From contig NZ_DGIR01000022.1 in the NCBI RefSeq assembly GCF_002386445.1, forward strand, positions 91,663-155,662: a stretch of DNA of 64,000 nt, given 5' to 3'. Origin of the DNA: Pseudomonas sp. UBA4617. Lineage in GTDB: Bacteria > Pseudomonadota > Gammaproteobacteria > Pseudomonadales > Pseudomonadaceae. The notes beneath the pieces were generated by a model, which was not told the DNA's origin, ran no database searches, and worked only from the letters and a program-made list of their open reading frames with translations. How positions within the stretch are numbered: position 1 is the first letter of the stretch; the number at the start of each line of letters is the position of its first letter. Below are positions 44,626-53,375 of this stretch, one piece after another. The position numbers were made by a program, and so were the translations under genes.

Positions 44626-45813
44626 ATGAAAACTCAGGTTGCAATTATTGGTGCAGGCCCGTCTGGCCTGCTGCTGGGCCAACTGCTGCACAATGCCGGT
44701 ATCGATACGCTGATCGTCGAGCGCCAGACCCCGGAGCATGTACTAGGTCGGATCCGCGCCGGGGTGCTGGAACAAGGTACGGTCGACCTGCTGCGCGAAG
44801 CCGGCGTGGCTGCGCGCATGGACCGCGAAGGACTGGTTCATGAAGGGGTCGAGCTGCTGGTTGGCGGGCGTCGCCAGCGCCTGGACCTCAAGGCCCTGAC
44901 CGGCGGCAAGACGGTGATGGTATACGGCCAGACTGAAGTGACACGTGACCTGATGCAGGCGCGTCAAGCCAGTGGGGCGCCGACCCTCTACTCGGCGAGC
45001 AATGTCCAGCTGCATGAACTCAAGGGCGAGCGGCCCTACCTGACGTACGAGAAGGACGGCCAGGTCCACCGCGTGGACTGCGACTACATCGCCGGCTGTG
45101 ACGGCTTCCACGGTGTCTCGCGGCAGAGCATCCCCGACGGTGTGCTCAAGCAGTACGAGCGGGTCTACCCGTTTGGCTGGCTGGGCCTGCTGGCCGATAC
45201 CCCGCCGGTCAATCACGAGCTGATCTACGCGCACCATGCGCGCGGTTTCGTGCTGTGCAGCCAGCGTTCGCTCACACGCAGCCGTTACTACTTGCAAATC
45301 CCGCTGGAGGATCAGCTGGAGGCGTGGTCCGATGAACGCTTCTGGAATGAGCTCAAGGCACGCCTGCCCGAAGACGTGGCGGCACGCCTGGTGACTGGCC
45401 CGGCCCTGGAGAAGAGCATCGCGCCGCTGCGCAGCCTGGTGGTCGAGCCGATGCAGTACGGTCATCTGTTCCTGGTCGGCGACGCCGCGCACATTGTGCC
45501 GCCCACCGGGGCCAAGGGCCTGAACCTGGCCGCCTCGGACGTCAACTATCTGTACCGCATCCTGCTCAAGGTGTACCGCGAAGGGCGTACCGAGCTGCTG
45601 CAGCAATATTCGCCGCTGGCCCTGCGCCGGGTGTGGAAGGGCGAACGCTTCAGCTGGTTCATGACCCAGCTGCTGCATGATTTCGGCAGCCACAAGGACG
45701 CCTGGGACCAGAAGATGCAGGAGGCCGACCGCGAGTACTTCCTGACTTCGCCGGCGGGGCTGGTGAACATTGCCGAAAACTATGTGGGCCTGCCGTTCGA
45801 GGAGGTGACCTGA
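44626..45813 (+). CDS. pobA: 4-hydroxybenzoate 3-monooxygenase
   Basis: A 395-residue flavoprotein hydroxylase that converts 4-hydroxybenzoate to protocatechuate with NADPH and oxygen. FAD motifs are GAGPSG (9-14), CDGFHG (158-163) and GDAAHIVPPTGAKGLNLA (~285-302). Known active-site residues of p-hydroxybenzoate hydroxylase are all found: Arg44 in RIRAG, Tyr201, Ser212, Arg214, Tyr222, Pro293, and Tyr386, which corresponds to Tyr385 after a one-residue insertion. It is divergent from the AraC-type gene. The start is ATG 44626, matching the MKTQVAIIGAG family N-terminus. The product would enter the protocatechuate branch of the beta-ketoadipate pathway. Confidence 0.97.
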   Translation: MKTQVAIIGAGPSGLLLGQLLHNAGIDTLIVERQTPEHVLGRIRAGVLEQGTVDLLREAGVAARMDREGLVHEGVELLVGGRRQRLDLKALTGGKTVMVYGQTEVTRDLMQARQASGAPTLYSASNVQLHELKGERPYLTYEKDGQVHRVDCDYIAGCDGFHGVSRQSIPDGVLKQYERVYPFGWLGLLADTPPVNHELIYAHHARGFVLCSQRSLTRSRYYLQIPLEDQLEAWSDERFWNELKARLPEDVAARLVTGPALEKSIAPLRSLVVEPMQYGHLFLVGDAAHIVPPTGAKGLNLAASDVNYLYRILLKVYREGRTELLQQYSPLALRRVWKGERFSWFMTQLLHDFGSHKDAWDQKMQEADREYFLTSPAGLVNIAENYVGLPFEEVT

Positions 45814-45924
45814 AGCCCGCGCCTGCCTGCGTGCATCCATGCCGGAAAAGCTGCCAGGGCTTGCAGTGAAGTTTGCGTATGACCGACAGTGCCGTGCTGA
45901 ACAGGTAATGGCAGGAAGCAAACG

Positions 45925-47715
45925 ATGACATTCTTCACCCACCTGACAAGCGCCCTGTGCCTGCTGGCTACCAGTGGCTGGGCATGTGCCGATGCGGTAC
46001 TGCCAGCACCACCGGAACTGGCCTCCGGCTATCGTTCTGGCCTGCAGCCGGTGCACGCCAGCCGGCACATGGTCGCTGCCGCCAACCCGCTGGCCAGCGA
46101 GGCGGGGCGGGCGATGCTGCGGGCCGGTGGCAGCGCCATCGACGCGGCCATCGCGATGCAGATGGTATTGACCCTGGTCGAGCCACAATCCAGTGGTATT
46201 GGTGGCGGGGCGTTCATCCTGTACTGGGACGGCCAGCGCGTGCAGGCCTACGATGGCCGCGAGACAGCCCCGGCGGCGGTGTCGGAAAAGTTGTTCCTGC
46301 AAGCCGACGGCTCACCCATGCCGTTCAGGGAGGCGCAGATCGGCGGCCGTTCGGTAGGGGTGCCCGGCGTGTTGCGGGCGTTGCAACTGGCCCATGCGCA
46401 ACACGGCAAGCTGCCCTGGGGCGAGCTGTTCACCCCGGCGATCGCCTTGGCACGCAACGGTTTCCCGGTTTCCGAACGCCTTCACGCCCTGCTGGCGAGT
46501 GACCCGTTCATTGCCCGGTCACCGGCCATGGCCCGCTACTTCCTGGATGCGCACGGCAAACCGCTGGCGGTCGGCACGACCTTGCGCAACGCCGAGCTGG
46601 CGCAAACCTTCGAGCAGATTGCCGCGCAGGGCGCCGAGGCGTTCTACACCGGCGAAATCGCCGAAGCCATCGTGGCCAAGGTGCGCAGCCATGCCAACGC
46701 CGGCTACCTGACGCTGCAGGACTTGCAGCAGTACCAGGCCAAGGAGCGCGAGCCGGTATGTGGCCCCTACAAGGCCTGGCGCATCTGCGGCATGCCGCCG
46801 CCTTCATCGGGCGGGGTGGCGGTGCTGCAGACCCTGGGCATTCTCGAAGCGCTGCAGCGGGCTGCGCCGGCACGCGACCTTGCCACCATGCGGCCGGTCG
46901 CTGCTTCATCGGCTGCCGAACTCGAAGCCCCAGCGCTGGCCGTGCATCTGGTTGCCGAAGCCGAGCGCCTGGTGTATGCCGACCGCGCCCAGTACCTGGC
47001 CGACAGCGATCATGTGGCTGTACCGGTCAAGGCCTTGACTGACCCCGCCTACCTGGCCGCCCGCGCCGGGCAGATCGGCGACTACAGCATGAAGCGCGCG
47101 CGCCCCGGCAAGCCGCAAGGCGCCGACCTGGCCCTGGCCCCCGACCGTTCGCCGCTGCGTATTTCCACCTCGCACCTCAGCGCGGTCGATGACCACGGCC
47201 AGGCCCTGGCCATGACCACCTCGGTGGAAGCAGCGTTCGGCGCGCACCTGATGGTCAAGGGCTTCCTGCTCAACAACCACCTGACCGACTTCTCTTTCAT
47301 CCCGCAGGAACAAGGCCAGCCCGTGGCCAACCGGGTGCAGCCGGGCAAGCGGCCGCTGTCGTCCATGGCGCCGACCCTGGTGTTCTCGCAAGCCTCTGGC
47401 GAACTGGTGGCCAGCCTGGGCTCGCCCGGAGGCTCGCAGATCATCGGCTACGTCAACAAGGCGCTGATTGGCCTGCTGGATTGGCAGCTTGACCCGCAGC
47501 AGGCGGCCGGCCTGCCCAACTTCGGCAGCCGCAATGCCGACACCGAAGTGGAGGCGGGGTTGGCCAGCCCGGCGCTGATCCGCCAGCTGGCAGCCTGGGG
47601 GCATGTGGTAACACCCATGAGCATGACCAGTGGCATGCAGATCATCCAGCGCAGCGGTGACGGCTGGTCGGGCGGTGCCGACCCCCGGCGCGAAGGTGTG
47701 GCACTCGGCGACTAG
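45925..47715 (+). CDS. ggt: Gamma-glutamyltransferase (periplasmic)
   Basis: A 596-residue Ntn hydrolase that cleaves glutathione and other gamma-glutamyl compounds in the periplasm. A signal peptide covers about residues 1-22. The large subunit contains SGIGGGAFILYWDG; the autoprocessing and nucleophile threonine is Thr415 in RISTSHLSAVDDHG, and PGKRPLSSMAPTLVF and GSPGGSQIIGYVNKALIGLL of the small subunit follow. Length and order match the family. It stands 111 nt after pobA on the same strand with its own ATG 45925 and is followed 70 nt later by a LysR gene that may regulate it. No frameshift is seen. Confidence 0.94.
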   Translation: MTFFTHLTSALCLLATSGWACADAVLPAPPELASGYRSGLQPVHASRHMVAAANPLASEAGRAMLRAGGSAIDAAIAMQMVLTLVEPQSSGIGGGAFILYWDGQRVQAYDGRETAPAAVSEKLFLQADGSPMPFREAQIGGRSVGVPGVLRALQLAHAQHGKLPWGELFTPAIALARNGFPVSERLHALLASDPFIARSPAMARYFLDAHGKPLAVGTTLRNAELAQTFEQIAAQGAEAFYTGEIAEAIVAKVRSHANAGYLTLQDLQQYQAKEREPVCGPYKAWRICGMPPPSSGGVAVLQTLGILEALQRAAPARDLATMRPVAASSAAELEAPALAVHLVAEAERLVYADRAQYLADSDHVAVPVKALTDPAYLAARAGQIGDYSMKRARPGKPQGADLALAPDRSPLRISTSHLSAVDDHGQALAMTTSVEAAFGAHLMVKGFLLNNHLTDFSFIPQEQGQPVANRVQPGKRPLSSMAPTLVFSQASGELVASLGSPGGSQIIGYVNKALIGLLDWQLDPQQAAGLPNFGSRNADTEVEAGLASPALIRQLAAWGHVVTPMSMTSGMQIIQRSGDGWSGGADPRREGVALGD

Positions 47716-47785
47716 CCCTGCGCGTTGCGGTGCAGGGGGTGGCGTGATAGAAAACAGCCTTGCCATTTGAAAGTTGAATACCAGA

Positions 47786-48667
47786 ATGTCTACTGGCGTG
47801 AAATCGAATAGGGCCCTGTTCGACCTCGACTTGCTGCGCGCCATTGTGGTGGTGGCTGATTGCGGCAGTTTCACCACGGCTGCCGCCCGTCTGCACTCGA
47901 CCCAATCGACCATCAGCCAGAAGGTGCGGCGCCTCGAGGACATGGTCGGTCATCGCCTGCTGGTACGCGGCAACCGGGATGTGTTGCCGACCGACGCCGG
48001 GCAGACCCTGCTTGGCTATGCCCGGCACATGTTGGCCCTGAACGACCAGATGCTCGAAGCCCTGGCCGGCGCGATGGTGGGCGTGACCGTGCGCCTGGGC
48101 GTGCCCGAGGATTTCGTTGGCGGGCGAACGACCAATGCCTTGTCAGCGTTCAGCCGAAGGCACCCACAGGTGAAGTTGGAAGTCACCAGTGGCCTGTGCC
48201 GGGACCTCAGCCAGGCCTACGATAATGGCGAGCTCGACCTGGTGCTGCTCAAGCAGCGGCGCAACGCCCGCGAAGGGGTGGCGTGCTGGCCGGAGCGCCT
48301 GCAATGGATCGACAGCGCACGTGCGCCGGCATTCGAACTGGACCCGATCCCGCTGGTGACCTTTCCACCGCGTGGCCTGTACCGCGACGACATGATCAAT
48401 GCCATCGAGGGCACGGGCCGGCGCTGGCGCATCAGTTTCACCAGCTCCAGCCTCAGTGGCATCCAGGCTGCAGTGGCCGATGGCATGGGCATCAGCCTGC
48501 TGCCACCGCGGGCCGCTACCGGTGAGCATCGGGTACTGGGGGCAGGCCAGGGGCTGCCGGAGGTCGACAGCTACGAAATCGTCATCGTTCACCGGCCGAC
48601 GGCGGATATCATGGTCAAGGCCCTGGCCGAGGTGATGACGCAATTGTTGGCGGGTGGCGGCATCTGA
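47786..48667 (+). CDS. LysR-family transcriptional regulator
   Basis: A 293-residue LysR regulator: the winged helix has FDLDLLRAIVVVADCGSFTT, LHSTQSTISQKVRRLEDMVG and LLVRGNRDVLPTDAGQ; the effector domain has VRLGVPEDFVGGRTTNALSA and DLVLLKQRRNAREG. ATG 47786 is used rather than the TTG 12 nt earlier because it gives the usual length; the ribosome site is weak. It follows ggt on the same strand and precedes a small exported protein gene by 200 nt. The target is not obvious; ggt upstream is the nearest candidate. Confidence 0.88.
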   Translation: MSTGVKSNRALFDLDLLRAIVVVADCGSFTTAAARLHSTQSTISQKVRRLEDMVGHRLLVRGNRDVLPTDAGQTLLGYARHMLALNDQMLEALAGAMVGVTVRLGVPEDFVGGRTTNALSAFSRRHPQVKLEVTSGLCRDLSQAYDNGELDLVLLKQRRNAREGVACWPERLQWIDSARAPAFELDPIPLVTFPPRGLYRDDMINAIEGTGRRWRISFTSSSLSGIQAAVADGMGISLLPPRAATGEHRVLGAGQGLPEVDSYEIVIVHRPTADIMVKALAEVMTQLLAGGGI

Positions 48668-48867
48668 GCGCTGCAACTGCGGTAGCGGGGCTCGGCGAGG
48701 TGTCGAATGCGCTGTCTTTCCCTTGGACGATGGCTGCTGCCTCGATCATTCCCACAAGGCAGGCGCGGGTTTCTGAATGATTCGAGGGGAATCTGGCTAA
48801 AGCCATCCAGACTGGGCGGAACATAGGATCTGCTGCGCAACCCCTTTGATCTCATTCCGGAGACCCC

Positions 48868-49104
48868 ATGAAAAAGATCGCATTCATAACCCTGCTGGCC
48901 GCTGCAGGCCTGGTTCAAGTAGCTCACGGCAACGAGCGTGAAGAAGCGGATACTGCGGTCAGCGAGACGACTGCATCGTCTACCGAACAGCCTGAAGCCC
49001 GTCGTCGGACCGTCCGCAGCATTGGCGTGCCAGACACACCCTGCCCTGAAGGTACCTACCTGACTGCAGCCGGCCATTGCAACCCGTCCCACGAGTTTGA
49101 CTGA
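48868..49104 (+). CDS. Small exported protein with two cysteines
   Basis: A 78-residue protein with a signal peptide (KKIAFITLLAAAGLVQVAHG) and a mature part of about 56 residues that begins acidic (NEREEADTAVSETTASS) and ends in a compact TPCPEGTYLTAAGHCNP segment, whose two cysteines could form a disulfide. GGAGACCCC lies just upstream of ATG 48868. I recognise no family. It converges on the START-domain gene with a 4-nt gap. It is presumably a small periplasmic or secreted peptide of unknown role. Confidence 0.65.
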   Translation: MKKIAFITLLAAAGLVQVAHGNEREEADTAVSETTASSTEQPEARRRTVRSIGVPDTPCPEGTYLTAAGHCNPSHEFD

Positions 49105-49108
49105 AGCC

Positions 49109-49708
49109 TCAAGGTTGACGCTCGGCTACGGCCCTCAGGGTTCTGAGGGTCACCACCGGCGCATCGACCACGAATCGGTTGGCCAGCCAACCCGGCACAT
49201 CCCCCGCCGGGTCGGCTTGCAGCTGGTAGATCACCTCGGTTTCCCGCTTGCCGAGCGGCCTCATGATCCATTCGCCCGACAAGTGCTGCACGCGGATCAG
49301 CCCGGGCTCTTCTGGCAAACGGCCCGGCTCGGCACTCAGGTGCCGCACCAGGGTACCGTCGTCGAGCCGCTCGGTGGTCACTTTCAGCACGATGTCCCGG
49401 GGCATCGTCGGCCACGGCAGGTTGGTGGTCAGGTACACCCAGGTATCGGCACCGTTCACCTCCAGCAGGCGCATCTGCTTGCAGGCGTACAGCCATTTGC
49501 AGGCTACCCGCAGGTTCTCCTGCAGGTCGGTGAGCGTGCGCACGCTGGCTTTCATGGTGCTGACCCCACGAAATTGCCGGTACGGCGAGCCGGTAACACC
49601 GCTCAGGTAGACGCGAATGCCTTCGCGGTCGTAGGCCAGGTCCCAGTCATCGGCGGCCAGGGCGGGGGGGCACAACAGCAGGACGGCGAGCAGCAGGCAG
49701 CGGTTCAT
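49109..49708 (-). CDS. START-domain exported protein
   Basis: A 199-residue lipid-binding-fold protein. A signal peptide (RCLLLAVLLLCPPALAA) is followed by a START (StAR-related lipid transfer) domain: DDWDLAYDREGIRVYLSGV, SPYRQFRGVSTMKASV, LPWPTMPRDIVLKVTTER, and a C-terminal LRTLRAVAERQP. Periplasmic START proteins of this type are thought to bind hydrophobic ligands; none is known here. I use ATG 49708 rather than the in-frame GTG nine bases upstream. It is convergent with the small exported protein and shares no operon with the downstream allE gene, which is separated by a terminator hairpin. Confidence 0.82.
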   Translation of the reverse strand: MNRCLLLAVLLLCPPALAADDWDLAYDREGIRVYLSGVTGSPYRQFRGVSTMKASVRTLTDLQENLRVACKWLYACKQMRLLEVNGADTWVYLTTNLPWPTMPRDIVLKVTTERLDDGTLVRHLSAEPGRLPEEPGLIRVQHLSGEWIMRPLGKRETEVIYQLQADPAGDVPGWLANRFVVDAPVVTLRTLRAVAERQP

Positions 49709-49757
49709 GGCAGGCACCGCGCGGGGTTTGGAGGTTTCAGTATGCGCGGCAAACAGA

Positions 49758-49780
49758 AAGCCCGCCAGATTGGCGGGCTT
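49758..49780 (-). terminator. Rho-independent terminator for the allE transcript
   Basis: AAGCCCGCCA-gat-TGGCGGGCTT, a 10-bp stem with a 3-nt loop located 18 nt past the allE stop. On the minus strand it is followed by a TTTCTGTTT run, a typical intrinsic terminator. Confidence 0.85.
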
Positions 49781-49797
49781 GCGGGGTCAGCCTGGGC

Positions 49798-50634
49798 TTA
49801 CCGCTTGGGGTTCAGCGTCAGGTGCACGTGGCGGTTGACGTCCTTGTACAACAGGTAGCTGAACTTGCCTGGGCCGCCGGCATAGCAGGCTTGCGGGCAG
49901 AAGGCGCGCAGCCACATGAAGTCGCCAGCCTCCACTTCTACCCAGTCCTGGTTCAGGCGATACACCGCCTTGCCTTCGAGCACGTACAGGCCGTGTTCCA
50001 TCACGTGGGTTTCGGCAAATGGGATCACGCCGCCCGGTTGGAAGGTGACGATGTTCACGTGCATGTCGTGGCGCATGTCGGCCATGTCGACGAAGCGGGT
50101 GGTGACCCAGCGGCCTTCGGTGCCTGGCATTTCGATGACGGTGGCGTTGTCACGGTGGGTGACGAAGGATTCGGGAACGTCCAGGCCCTCGACCTTCTGG
50201 TAGTGCTTGCGCAACCAGTGGAAGGTGACGTTGGCCTTGCTGTTGTTGCGCAGGCTCCACTCGGCGCCGGGGGCCAGGAAGGCGTAGCCGCCCGGTACCA
50301 GGGTGTGGTGTTTGCCTTCGACGGTGATATCCAGTTCGCCTTCGACGATGAACACCACCGCTTCGGCGTTCGGGTCCAGCTCGGGGCGCTCGCTGCCGCC
50401 TTCCGGGGCGACTTCGACGATGTACTGCGAGAAGGTCTCGGCAAAACCGGTCAGCGGGCGGGCGATGACCCACATGCGCATCTTGTCCCAGAACGGCAGG
50501 TGGCTGGTGACAATGTCACGCATCACGCCCTTGGGAATGACGGCATAGGCTTCGGTGAACATGGCACGGTCAGTCAGCAGCTCGGTCTGAGCCGGGTGCC
50601 CACCGTGGGGGGCGAAGTAGGAATGATTCGACAT
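49798..50634 (-). CDS. allE: (S)-ureidoglycine aminohydrolase
   Basis: A 278-residue bicupin of the AllE (YlbA/GlxB) family, which hydrolyses (S)-ureidoglycine to ureidoglycolate and ammonia in allantoin degradation. The cupin strands carry AEAVVFIVEGELDITVEGK in the first half and HVMEHGLYVLEGKAVYRLNQ in the second, with metal-site residues (His, Glu, His, Gln) in HVMEHG and related loops; MSNHSYFAPHGGHPAQTELL is the family N-terminus. The start is ATG 50634. It is separated from the adjacent LLM gene by 136 nt and has no other allantoin gene nearby, so it is an isolated member of that pathway. Confidence 0.9.
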   Translation of the reverse strand: MSNHSYFAPHGGHPAQTELLTDRAMFTEAYAVIPKGVMRDIVTSHLPFWDKMRMWVIARPLTGFAETFSQYIVEVAPEGGSERPELDPNAEAVVFIVEGELDITVEGKHHTLVPGGYAFLAPGAEWSLRNNSKANVTFHWLRKHYQKVEGLDVPESFVTHRDNATVIEMPGTEGRWVTTRFVDMADMRHDMHVNIVTFQPGGVIPFAETHVMEHGLYVLEGKAVYRLNQDWVEVEAGDFMWLRAFCPQACYAGGPGKFSYLLYKDVNRHVHLTLNPKR

Positions 50635-50770
50635 GGACGATCTCGACTTGTTGTTCTCTCCCCATGCCGTGAACCGCACCGGCCGGTGCGGCGCAGGGGA
50701 TGTGGCGACAGGATAGGGGCGAGTGCGTGCCATCCACAAATTAAATGTTGGAATACCCGCTATTTGCCAG

Positions 50771-52132
50771 CTAAATGCTGACCTGGCGGCCGGCGTGCGC
50801 TTCCGGCAAACGGTCGCCCTGGCCGAACAGCTTGTGCCGCAAGCTGCCTTCGGCATAGCTCAGCGGGTAGCGGCCACGCCGTTGCAACTCGGGTACCAGC
50901 AGCTCGACCACCTGGGCGAGGTCGTCCGGTTGTACCGCGTAGGTCAGGTTGAAACCATCAATGCCGGTCTCCTCCAACCAGCTTTCCAGCTGCTCGGCGA
51001 CTTCGCTGGCCGCACCGACCAGCACCGGGCCGCGGCCACCCAGGCCGACGAATTCGGCGGCCTCGCGCACGGTCCAGCGGCGGTTCGGGTCGGCCGCGGT
51101 AAAGGCGGCCAGGGCTGCACGGCCGGCATCGTTCTCGACATATTCGATCGGCGCATCGGGATCGAGGCCGGCAAAGTCGATGCCGGTCCAGCCCGACAGC
51201 AGCGCCAGGGCGGCGTCCAGGTCCACGTAACGGCGATACTCGGCGAAGCGTGCTTCGGCTTGTTCCCGGGTGGGGGCGACAATCAGCAAGGCCTGGGCGT
51301 AGATCAGCACGGCGTCACGGCCACGCCCGGCGGCCTCGCTGGCCTGGCGAATGCCGTCGGCGTAGCGGTGCAGCACCGTGGGCGTCGGCCCGCTGATGAA
51401 CACGCATTCGGCGTGGCGCGCCGCGAACTGCTGGCCGCGCGGCGAAGCGCCGGCCTGGAACAGCACCGGCGTGCGCTGGGGTGACGGCTGGCACAGGTGC
51501 ATGCCGGGTACCTGGAAGTGCTCGCCGGTGTGCTTGATAGGGTGCACCCGGGTTGGCTCGATGTACCGCCCGCTGTCACGCTCCAACAGCACCGCATCTT
51601 CGTCCCAGCTTTTCTCCCACAGCTTGTACAGCACCTGCAGGTATTCCTCGGCCAGGTCGTAGCGCTGGTCGTGGCCCAGCTGCTGCGCCAGGCCCAGGTT
51701 CCTCGCGGCACTGTCGAGGTAGCCGGTGACGATGTTCCAGCCGACCCGGCCATTGCTCAGGTGGTCGAGCGTGGACATGCGCCGGGCGAACGGGTAGGGG
51801 TGTTCGTAGGTGAGCGAGAAGGTGACGCCAAAACCCAGGTGTTCGGTAACCCCGGCCATGGCCGGGACCAGCAGCAGCGGGTCGTTGACCGGCACCTGTA
51901 CACCACCGCGCAGGGCAGCCTCGGGGCCGCCCTGGTAGACATCGTAGATGCCCAGCACATCGGCGATGAACAGGGCGTCGAACAGGCCGCGTTCAAGCAG
52001 GCGGGCCAGGTCGGTCCAGTAATCCAGGCGGTTGAAGTTCACACTGGTGTTGCGCGGGTGCCGCCACAGGCCGGGCGACTGGTGGCTGGCGGCGTTCATG
52101 CTGAAGGCGTTGAAGCGGATCGGGCGCGGCAT
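50771..52132 (-). CDS. LLM-class flavin-dependent monooxygenase (NtaA/SnaA type)
   Basis: A 453-residue reduced-flavin-dependent bacterial luciferase-like monooxygenase. Blocks of the NtaA/SnaA/DszA subclass are FNAFSMNAASHQSPGLWRHP, FDALFIADVLGIYDVYQGG, GFGVTFSLTYEHPYPFARRM and NGRVGWNIVTGYLDSAARN. Such enzymes use FMNH2 from a separate reductase to oxidise organosulfur compounds, nitrilotriacetate or similar. It follows a sulfonate-type binding protein by 14 nt on the same strand, so a sulfur-scavenging role for the pair is the most economical view. No flavin reductase or permease gene is adjacent. Start at ATG 52132. Confidence 0.9.
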   Translation of the reverse strand: MPRPIRFNAFSMNAASHQSPGLWRHPRNTSVNFNRLDYWTDLARLLERGLFDALFIADVLGIYDVYQGGPEAALRGGVQVPVNDPLLLVPAMAGVTEHLGFGVTFSLTYEHPYPFARRMSTLDHLSNGRVGWNIVTGYLDSAARNLGLAQQLGHDQRYDLAEEYLQVLYKLWEKSWDEDAVLLERDSGRYIEPTRVHPIKHTGEHFQVPGMHLCQPSPQRTPVLFQAGASPRGQQFAARHAECVFISGPTPTVLHRYADGIRQASEAAGRGRDAVLIYAQALLIVAPTREQAEARFAEYRRYVDLDAALALLSGWTGIDFAGLDPDAPIEYVENDAGRAALAAFTAADPNRRWTVREAAEFVGLGGRGPVLVGAASEVAEQLESWLEETGIDGFNLTYAVQPDDLAQVVELLVPELQRRGRYPLSYAEGSLRHKLFGQGDRLPEAHAGRQVSI

Positions 52133-52146
52133 GCTGTGGGCTCCGT

Positions 52147-53133
52147 TCAGGGCAACACGGAAGCCGGGTAGACCGCGTCGGCGACCTGCAGCTTGTGCGG
52201 AATCAGGCCCAGGCCCTGGAAGGTATCGGCCAGCTTCTGCTGCTCGGCCACAATCTGCGGGGTGATCGCCACGGCGTTGTAGTTGCGGCGCTCACTGGCC
52301 ACTTGCAGGACATTGGCGCTGATCCCCAGTTGTGGCGACAGCAGCGCGGCGACTTCGGCAGGCTTGGCGTTGGCCCACTGGCTGACCTTGCCCAGTTCGG
52401 CAAAGAAGGTTTTCAGCAGGTCGCGATGTTCATCGGCGAAGCTGGCTGTGGACAGGTAGAAGGTGCGGTTGTTCGACAGGCCGCTACCGTCGCGCAGGCT
52501 CTTCAGGCCGGGCTGGCTTTCGGCTGCCGCCAGGAACGGGTCCCACAGGGTCACCGCCTGCACGCTGCCTGACTGCAGGGCGGCCACGGCATCGGCGGCG
52601 TTGTTGACGTAGGCCGGGGTGATGTCACGGTAGCTGAGGCCGGCCTGCTCCAGGGCGACGGCCAGCAGATACTGCGCATTCCAGCCGCGACCCGTGGCAA
52701 CGCGCTTGCCTTTGAGGTCCGCGACGCTGGCCAGCTGGTCCTGTTCGCGCACCACCAGGCCGATGCCACGTGGGTAGGGTTGCTCGGCAGCCAGGTACAC
52801 CACCGGCTTGCCTGCGGCCTGGGCGAACACCGAAGGTGCATCGGCAGCGTGGCCGAGGTCGATGGCACCGGTGCTCAGGGCTTCGAGCAACTGCGGGCCA
52901 GCGGCGAATTCATGCCAGCTGACGGTCACGCCTTGGGGTGCCAGGGCCTTCTCCAGAGCACCGCTGCCCTTGAGGATATTGATACTGTTGAACTTCTGGT
53001 AGCCGATGCGCAGGGTCCTGGTGTCGTCGGCCAGGGCTTGCGACCAAGGCAGCAGGGAACTGGCGACACTGGCCAGCAGACCGCCGAGCAGCAGGCGGCG
53101 CAGGGGGGAAAAAGCACGGGCGGGCATGGGCAT
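52147..53133 (-). CDS. ABC transporter substrate-binding protein, aliphatic sulfonate (SsuA) type
   Basis: A 328-residue periplasmic binding protein of the NMT1/SsuA kind. A signal peptide (RRLLLGGLLASVASSLLPWSQALA) leads into TLRIGYQKFNSINILKGSGA and TVSWHEFAAGPQLLEALSTG, IDLGHAADAPSVFAQAAGKP, then GRGWNAQYLLAVALEQAGLS, all SsuA-like. An orphan permease must exist elsewhere, as none is adjacent. It is the first gene of a two-gene unit with the LLM monooxygenase and is divergent from a TetR gene, which probably represses it. The ligand is presumably an organosulfonate or sulfate ester, by family similarity. Start at ATG 53133; a second ATG six bases downstream is possible. Confidence 0.88.
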   Translation of the reverse strand: MPMPARAFSPLRRLLLGGLLASVASSLLPWSQALADDTRTLRIGYQKFNSINILKGSGALEKALAPQGVTVSWHEFAAGPQLLEALSTGAIDLGHAADAPSVFAQAAGKPVVYLAAEQPYPRGIGLVVREQDQLASVADLKGKRVATGRGWNAQYLLAVALEQAGLSYRDITPAYVNNAADAVAALQSGSVQAVTLWDPFLAAAESQPGLKSLRDGSGLSNNRTFYLSTASFADEHRDLLKTFFAELGKVSQWANAKPAEVAALLSPQLGISANVLQVASERRNYNAVAITPQIVAEQQKLADTFQGLGLIPHKLQVADAVYPASVLP

Positions 53134-53375
53134 TGCTCCTTGAGTCGGTAGGTAAACGGTGCGCCCAGACTAAGGAGCTGGCGTTAGGCTTTCAATTTTT
53201 ATATTCCATTTCGTTAGAATGTTTAGTCATTTGCATATCATTTTGTTTTATTGGTGCCCTACCCGGCGCGTCAGTTGCGCTGAAAGCATCCGGCCGCCGT
53301 ACCAACAGCGCGCTTCCCTGCGTGGCCCCGCTCACGGATAATCCGGGCAATCCAATAAATAGCCTGTGAGTGGGT

